NCBI GenBank assembly: GCA_031276415.1
Contig: JAISNF010000439.1
Span: forward strand, 1 to 7,126
Length of the DNA: 7,126 nucleotides
Direction: 5' to 3'
Origin: Planctomycetaceae bacterium
GTDB taxonomy: Bacteria; Planctomycetota; Planctomycetia; Pirellulales; Thermoguttaceae
Below, piece after piece: positions 6,494 through 7,126 of the stretch (position 1 is the first letter of the stretch; every line of letters begins with the position of its first letter). A program made the position numbers and the translations under genes. Below the pieces are notes generated by a model that had not been told where the DNA came from, did no database searches, and saw only the letters and a list, made by a program, of their open reading frames with translations.

Positions 6494-6592
6494 AGGTAGG
6501 TAACCGCTCGTCTGAACGGTTACTCGCCAACTTTGATCTTGTTGTAATTCCAGATCAATCGTTGCAACCGTTTAGGGAACGGTTGCCTACCT
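6494..6592. repeat. REP-like palindromic intergenic element, about 99 bp
   Basis: The outer arms AGGTAGGTAACCG (6494-6506) and CGGTTGCCTACCT (6580-6592) are complementary at 12 of 13 positions. Each arm also forms its own hairpin: TAACCG/CGGTTA (6501-6522) and GCAACCGTT/AACGGTTGC (6564-6586, nine perfect pairs). A third stem, TTGATCT/AGATCAA (6533-6558), sits in the middle. The fold could be one long stem or a cloverleaf of three hairpins. It lies just after the lipoprotein gene and might slow exonucleases or act as a weak terminator, but no T tract follows. REP-type origin is inferred. Confidence 0.55.
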
Positions 6593-6632
6593 AATTAACT
6601 ATTAATTTAACTCTAACCCAATTTTACAAACA

Positions 6633-7115
6633 ATGAATAACAATCATTCAGTTTCGATTCCTCCAGATGTAATTGCACAGGCGTTGTCGCAAGCGGAAGC
6701 GTTGCGTCAACTTCTTGCGCCGTACATCACACCACTCACCCCAACTCAACGGCGCGGTATTGCCAAAATGGGTGATAAAACACTCGCCTTTGTCGAAAAA
6801 GCCTACGAGTTGTCGCAAAGTAACCCCGAATTTGTTCCGCCTTTCCTTAATATGTCGGAATTTGCGATTGATTTTTCGGATGCGAATAATCTTGAGCCGT
6901 TGTTTGTGGCGGTGGAACAACTCCATTCCGGTGTTGACGATACTAAAACACTCGCAGGAAGTGAAGCCTATCACGCTGCACTCGTTTATTACAATTCCGT
7001 CCAAAAAGCCGCCACCCAAAATGTTGCGGGAGCCAAAGCGGTTTATGATGCTCTTCGTGTTCGTTTTCCCCATAAAAAACGGCGTTCAGAGGAAAATAGC
7101 CCCGAAAATTCCTAA
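6633..7115 (+). CDS. Conserved-looking hypothetical protein, 160 aa
   Basis: The product is predicted to be soluble and largely alpha-helical, with no signal peptide or membrane segment. Recognisable stretches are an N-terminal helix with AEALRQLLAPYI (17-28), LTPTQRRGIAKMGDKTLAFVE (35-55 region), NPEFVPPFL, LHSGVDDTKTLAGSEAY, and a C-terminal YNSVQKAA..GAKAVYDALRVRFP followed by a basic and then acidic, Asn/Ser-rich tail. I have an impression of similar short proteins of unknown function in Bacteroidota and planctomycetes, but I cannot name a Pfam family and assign no activity. The start at ATG 6633 has no visible Shine-Dalgarno; the upstream AT-rich stretch contains no convincing promoter. 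It is separated from the lipoprotein by the palindromic element and is probably an independent unit. The gene is complete, ending 11 bases before the window edge. Confidence 0.75.
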   Translation: MNNNHSVSIPPDVIAQALSQAEALRQLLAPYITPLTPTQRRGIAKMGDKTLAFVEKAYELSQSNPEFVPPFLNMSEFAIDFSDANNLEPLFVAVEQLHSGVDDTKTLAGSEAYHAALVYYNSVQKAATQNVAGAKAVYDALRVRFPHKKRRSEENSPENS

Positions 7116-7126
7116 AAACAGGGCAG

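Noticed and set aside
6564..6586. Rho-independent terminator for the lipoprotein gene
   Set aside because: The nine-pair stem is good, but the bases after it are CTACCTAATTAAC with no T tract, and the stem is part of a larger palindrome.

Overview
The window looks like a piece of a planctomycete (Planctomycetota) chromosome or metagenomic contig. The strongest pointer is a DUF1559 prepilin-like protein (FTLVELL N-terminal helix, LCPSD, DGTSNTI, H-X9-DG) followed directly by a small lipoprotein with a carboxypeptidase-regulatory-like fold, a pairing typical of that phylum. By eye the base composition is moderate to low in GC for the phylum, so a host-associated or anaerobic lineage is possible, but this is inference. 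All supported genes lie on the + strand.

Layout. 44-169 is a tiny ORF made of three in-frame 42-bp tandem repeats (14 residues each). 194-584 is a non-coding foldback region: imperfect outer inverted arms of about 48 bp enclose a 235-bp element (273-507) with 12-bp perfect terminal inverted repeats and several nested hairpins. A candidate promoter sits at 661-689. 780-4259 is one large gene for a three-domain protein: fatty acyl-AMP ligase, acyl carrier protein and PLP-dependent alpha-oxoamine synthase. 4260-4590 holds no convincing gene but carries a near-consensus sigma70-type promoter (4460-4487) and a 5' leader with a hairpin.

From 4591 a well-placed Shine-Dalgarno opens a reading frame that runs into a tract of 15 consecutive G (4686-4700) and stops at 4710. 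The DUF1559 frame (to 5890) has no start codon before its signal helix. Removing one G, or adding two, would join it to the good start. This is either a phase-variable switch on a surface or secretion-related pseudopilin, or a homopolymer length error. The lipoprotein (5957-6466) probably shares the transcript. 6494-6592 is a palindromic, REP-like intergenic element. 6633-7115 encodes a 160-residue conserved-looking protein of unknown function.

How the genes work together. The fusion enzyme is predicted to activate a free fatty acid with ATP, load it on its own carrier domain and condense it with an amino acid to an alpha-amino ketone, which is the chemistry of the first step of sphingolipid long-chain base synthesis. 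No ketoreductase or acyltransferase for later steps lies in the window. The DUF1559/lipoprotein pair is a separate envelope-related unit with its own promoter.
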